Source of the DNA: Microbulbifer sp. SAOS-129_SWC
GTDB lineage: Bacteria; Pseudomonadota; Gammaproteobacteria; Pseudomonadales; Cellvibrionaceae
Direction: 5' to 3'
DNA: 64,000 nucleotides
Assembly: GCF_039696035.1 (NCBI RefSeq)
Contig: NZ_CP155567.1
Location: forward strand, 3,839,001-3,903,000
Each line of letters starts with the position of its first letter. Position 1 is the stretch's first letter. This document shows, piece by piece, positions 61,068 to 64,000 of this stretch. The position numbers were made by a program, and so were the translations under genes. The notes under the pieces were generated by a model that was not told the DNA's origin, ran no database searches, and saw only the letters and a program-made list of their open reading frames with translations.

Positions 61068-62633
61068 ATGAAACTCAAATCCCTGATACCACTGCTCCTT
61101 GTCCTGCTGTCAGTGGGTACGCAAGCCACAAGCCCCGAGCGCATTATCGATCTGGATACCCGGCACAAAGCCGGACCACTCAATACCTTTTTCAACACCA
61201 CTATCGGCGCCGGCCGCGCCAACGAGGGGCTGCGCGCAGACTGGCAACAGCAGCTCGCCGAGATCAAGCGGGATGCGGGTTTCAAGTACATCCGCATGCA
61301 CGGCCTGCTGACCAACGATATGGCGGTATACAAGGAGGATGCCGACGGCAATCCACAGTACAACTTCCAGTATATCGATGCGCTCTATGACTACCTGCTC
61401 AGCATCGACATAAAACCCTTTGTCGAACTGGGCTTTATGCCCAGTGCCCTGGCCAGTGGTGACAAGACGATTTTCTGGTGGCGCGGCAATGTGACGCCGC
61501 CGAAGAGCTATGCCAAGTGGGGCGACCTGATTCGCCACCTGGTGCAGCATTTCACCGACCGTTACGGCGCTGACGAGGTGAAAACCTGGTATTTCGAAGT
61601 GTGGAACGAGCCCAACCTGGATGGCTTCTGGGCGGGAAGCCAGGCCGAGTATTTCAAGCTCTACGCCACCAGCGCCGCAGCGATTAAAAGTATCAACCCG
61701 GACTACCGCGTGGGTGGTCCGGCCACCGCCGGCGCCGCCTGGGTTCCGGAAATGATTCACTACTGCAACGAGCACAAGGTACCGCTGGACTTCGTCAGTA
61801 CGCACGCCTACGGCGTCAAGCAGGGATTCCTGGACGAATACGGCAAAACCGGCACTGTGCTGGCCAGGGATGAATGGGCGGTGAGTGGCGACGTGCGCAA
61901 GAGTCGCGAGCAGATAGCCGACTCCCCGTTACCGGGTCTGGAACTGCACTACACCGAGTGGTCCTCCTCCTACACACCCGCTGACCCGATCCACGACAGC
62001 TACCACGAGGCCGCCTATATCCTGCAGAAGCTGAAGCAGGTGGGCGACGCCGCGGATTCCATGTCTTACTGGGTATTTACCGATATCTTCGAGGAAGCCG
62101 GCCCGCGCTTTACCCCTTTCCACGGTGGTTTCGGCCTGATGAATACCCAGGGCATCAAGAAGCCCGCCTATTTCGCCTACCAGTTCCTCAACCGGCTGGG
62201 CACCACGGAACTGAAGAATACCGATCGCGAGTCGTGGGCCACTGTCGACCAAAAGGGCGATGTGCAGCTGCTGCTCTGGGACTACAGTTATACGCTGCCG
62301 AAGGACACCAACAACCAGCAGTACTATATCCGCGACCTGCCCGCCGCCGACAAGGGCAAGACCGCAGTCCATATCAATGGCCTCAAGCGCGGCAACTACC
62401 GGCTGAAAATCTCCCGGGTCGGCTACCGGCAGAACGACGCCTACTCCGCTTATATCGCCATGGGTTCACCAGATCAGCTGAGCCGCACGCAGGTGAAAAA
62501 ACTGAAAGCAGAGGCCAGCGGCGCGCCGGCACTGGAGAAGACCGTAAAGGTTTCGTCCAGCGGAGAATTCTCCACCGAGTTGCCGTTGCGAGAAAACGAT
62601 GTTTACCTGCTGGAATTGAGCCGGGACGGCTGA
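61068..62633 (+). CDS. GH39 family glycosidase (beta-xylosidase-like)
   Basis: The 521-residue precursor begins with a signal peptide (LIPLLLVLLSVGTQATS). A GH39 barrel follows with acid/base glutamate in FEVWNEPNLDGFW and nucleophile in LELHYTEWSSSY. A C-terminal beta-domain covers residues ~390-521. GH39 enzymes are mostly beta-xylosidases or alpha-iduronidases. In this context a xylosidase acting on released oligosaccharides is likely, but some GH39 enzymes have other substrates. The open frame extends upstream, but ATG 61068 starts the signal peptide. Confidence 0.87.
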   Translation: MKLKSLIPLLLVLLSVGTQATSPERIIDLDTRHKAGPLNTFFNTTIGAGRANEGLRADWQQQLAEIKRDAGFKYIRMHGLLTNDMAVYKEDADGNPQYNFQYIDALYDYLLSIDIKPFVELGFMPSALASGDKTIFWWRGNVTPPKSYAKWGDLIRHLVQHFTDRYGADEVKTWYFEVWNEPNLDGFWAGSQAEYFKLYATSAAAIKSINPDYRVGGPATAGAAWVPEMIHYCNEHKVPLDFVSTHAYGVKQGFLDEYGKTGTVLARDEWAVSGDVRKSREQIADSPLPGLELHYTEWSSSYTPADPIHDSYHEAAYILQKLKQVGDAADSMSYWVFTDIFEEAGPRFTPFHGGFGLMNTQGIKKPAYFAYQFLNRLGTTELKNTDRESWATVDQKGDVQLLLWDYSYTLPKDTNNQQYYIRDLPAADKGKTAVHINGLKRGNYRLKISRVGYRQNDAYSAYIAMGSPDQLSRTQVKKLKAEASGAPALEKTVKVSSSGEFSTELPLRENDVYLLELSRDG

Positions 62634-62705
62634 CAGGCTTGGATTCCGCTGCACCAAACGTCTCAGCTGGTAATGCAAGATCCAAATGAAAAGGATAGAG
62701 AAACC

Positions 62706-63716
62706 ATGCACACAACCGGACTCAAACGCTGGCTGCTGCTGGGCCTGCTCGCCACCGGGCCGGCCTGGGCTGCACCGCAGACCTTCCAGCTGAAAAACGA
62801 CAAGCTGCAGTTCAGCTTTACCCCGGAACTGGGCGGCCGCGGCCTGTCATTTTCTGCCGCCGGACAACCGAACCTGCTGAAAATCGGCGCAGCAGTCGAG
62901 GAACAGTCGCAGCCGCATATCAGCGCCGACGGCGACAATATCCCCTACCTGGGGCATATCGTCTGGCTGGGGCCGCAGAAGGCCTGGTGGCGCAGCCAGT
63001 CGCTCAATACGGCGCGCCGCGATGCCAGCGCCGACTGGCCGCCGGATCCCTTCACTGTACTGGCCAGTAATACCCTGACCGAACACAGCACCACCGAAGC
63101 GGATATGGTCGCCCCGGCGAGCCCAATTACCGGCCTCAGCCTGCGTAAACACTTCGCCCTTGAAGGCGACAAACTGGTTCAGCGAGTTACCGCCACCAAC
63201 GAGCGCGACACACCGGTGAGCTGGGATCTGTGGTTCAACACCCGGGTAGCGGCGGATACCCGAGTCTATGTGCCGGTAGAGAATTTCAATGGTGACCTGC
63301 GTATCGTACAGATGGGGGATGCCACTACGCAGGCCGACAGCGATGTGCAGGCACAGGGCTTTTTTGATTTTTCCCGTGCCAGAGCCAATAGCAAGACCAA
63401 AGCATATATCCAGCCCGCCGCCGGTTGGTTCGCGGCTTTCAACAAAGGGCAGGTATTTATTATCGAGTTTCCGCTGCAACCGCGCGCGGCGATTCACCCC
63501 GATCAGGGGCAGGTAGAGATGTATATGGAATACGCCGACGGTAAGATGAACGATGGTTTACTGGAGCTGGAAGTACACGCGCCGTTCAAGACGCTGGCAC
63601 CAGGAGAATCAATGACGGCGACCGAAAACTGGAAGGCCTTTGCTTTCCGCGGCGGGGACTCGCGCTCTGCACAAATCCATAAGCTTCGTGAGCTGGGCTA
63701 CCTGCCCGTCAAATAA
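62706..63716 (+). CDS. DUF4380 family secreted protein
   Basis: ATG 62706 starts a signal peptide (LKRWLLLGLLATGPAWAA). The 336-residue precursor is a beta-rich protein of the DUF4380 type, with TPELGGRGLSFSAAGQPNLL and WLGPQKAWWRSQ. DUF4380 proteins look like galactose-mutarotase-fold proteins and are often found in saccharide loci. A mutarotase-like or sugar-binding role is possible; catalytic residues were not identified. It is the last gene of the plus-strand array. Confidence 0.8.
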   Translation: MHTTGLKRWLLLGLLATGPAWAAPQTFQLKNDKLQFSFTPELGGRGLSFSAAGQPNLLKIGAAVEEQSQPHISADGDNIPYLGHIVWLGPQKAWWRSQSLNTARRDASADWPPDPFTVLASNTLTEHSTTEADMVAPASPITGLSLRKHFALEGDKLVQRVTATNERDTPVSWDLWFNTRVAADTRVYVPVENFNGDLRIVQMGDATTQADSDVQAQGFFDFSRARANSKTKAYIQPAAGWFAAFNKGQVFIIEFPLQPRAAIHPDQGQVEMYMEYADGKMNDGLLELEVHAPFKTLAPGESMTATENWKAFAFRGGDSRSAQIHKLRELGYLPVK

Positions 63717-63787
63717 ATTCGCCAGATCGCTGCCCCCCGTAAAGGGCAGTGTGGCAGCTCGGCTATCGGTGGCCTGGGCTCCCGTCG

Positions 63788-64000
63788 CTACCAGACTCCC
63801 GGCACAAACCGATACCGAACCTGCTGGCGGTAATTACGATAATCCTCGTGCAGGCTCAAATGCTGTTCTTCTGTCAGTGCGCGCCAGTAATAGATCCAGG
63901 TCATCAACAGCAGACCGAGCACCTGTGCCAGCGCAATCTTCCAGTCGCCATGAAAACCGCGGAAGACAATCACCGGGAACATGACGCACCACCAGGCGAA
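63788..64000 (-). CDS. C-terminal part of a membrane methyltransferase-like protein (cut by the window edge)
   Basis: The frame is open from the edge to a stop at 63788. The visible 70 residues have a membrane segment (IALAQVLGLLLMTWIYYWRA) and end EEQHLSLHEDYRNYRQQVRYRFVPGVW. This C-terminal EDYRNYRQQVRYRFVPG pattern is found in isoprenylcysteine methyltransferase/PEMT-type membrane proteins. The N-terminal part lies outside the window. It is convergent with the DUF4380 gene. Confidence 0.7.
   Translation of the reverse strand, partial: FAWWCVMFPVIVFRGFHGDWKIALAQVLGLLLMTWIYYWRALTEEQHLSLHEDYRNYRQQVRYRFVPGVW

Overview
The window looks like chromosomal DNA of a polysaccharide-degrading marine or soil gammaproteobacterium of the Cellvibrio/Microbulbifer type. 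The reasons are a complete xyloglucan-utilisation locus in the gene order known from Cellvibrio japonicus, a large TonB-dependent receptor, an MvaT-type H-NS protein and a GC-rich backbone. No tRNA, rRNA, CRISPR array, transposase or integrase was seen.

Region 1 (1-18957, all minus strand) is one tightly packed array of about 26 genes. Transcription runs from 18957 towards position 1 and continues past the window edge. It encodes the flagellar type III export gate (fliQ, fliR, flhB, flhA), the ATPase complex (fliH, fliI, fliJ), the MS ring (fliF, fliE), rod (flgB, flgC, flgF, flgG), P and L rings (flgI, flgH, flgA), hook and cap (flgE, flgD) and a FliK-like ruler. Recognisable fliG, fliM, fliN, fliP, motAB and fliC are not in the window. 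The fliG position holds an unrelated-looking 111-residue protein, FliF has a very short cytoplasmic tail, and FlgH has no lipid-anchor cysteine. The array opens with a small lipoprotein, three TPR proteins and a 120-residue protein of unknown type. It is visibly poorer in GC than the rest of the window. I regard it as a candidate hook-basal-body-like secretion apparatus or a very divergent second flagellum, and it is the main item worth following up. A palindromic operator candidate lies at its head, and an MvaT-family silencer gene lies just upstream.

Region 2 (19.3-32.2 kb) holds ordinary backbone genes: mvaT-like, a CBS-pair protein, an SLC13/TrkA-C transporter, tRNA 2-selenouridine synthase (mnmH), an SPFH protein with a ribbon-helix-helix partner, an SDR, a VOC protein, DUF2750, rlmD, a YgjP-type metallopeptidase, a hotdog thioesterase, a DUF2799 lipoprotein, a metallo-beta-lactamase-fold hydrolase and an alpha/beta-hydrolase-like protein.

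Region 3 (32.3-39.1 kb) carries a MalT-family activator followed by a GH13 alpha-glucosidase, each preceded by a match to the MalT box. Next comes a low-GC gene for a YopT-like (C58) cysteine protease, which is a possible effector or toxin, and then an L,D-transpeptidase.

Region 4 (39.1-63.7 kb) starts with an AGCS symporter and two regulators (LacI and FadR/GntR) on the minus strand. A plus-strand saccharide locus follows: GH95 alpha-L-fucosidase, TonB-dependent receptor, GH35 beta-galactosidase, GH31 alpha-xylosidase with a PA14 domain, a flavin-dependent halogenase homologue, GH74 xyloglucanase, an SDR sugar dehydrogenase, KDGal kinase, KDPGal aldolase, a Na+/sugar symporter, a GH39 enzyme and a DUF4380 protein. 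Together these would cut fucosylated xyloglucan, import the oligosaccharides, strip them to monosaccharides and oxidise galactose by a De Ley-Doudoroff-type route. Two LacI-type palindromes lie upstream of GH95 and near its 3' end. The window closes with the C-terminal part of a membrane methyltransferase-like gene on the minus strand.
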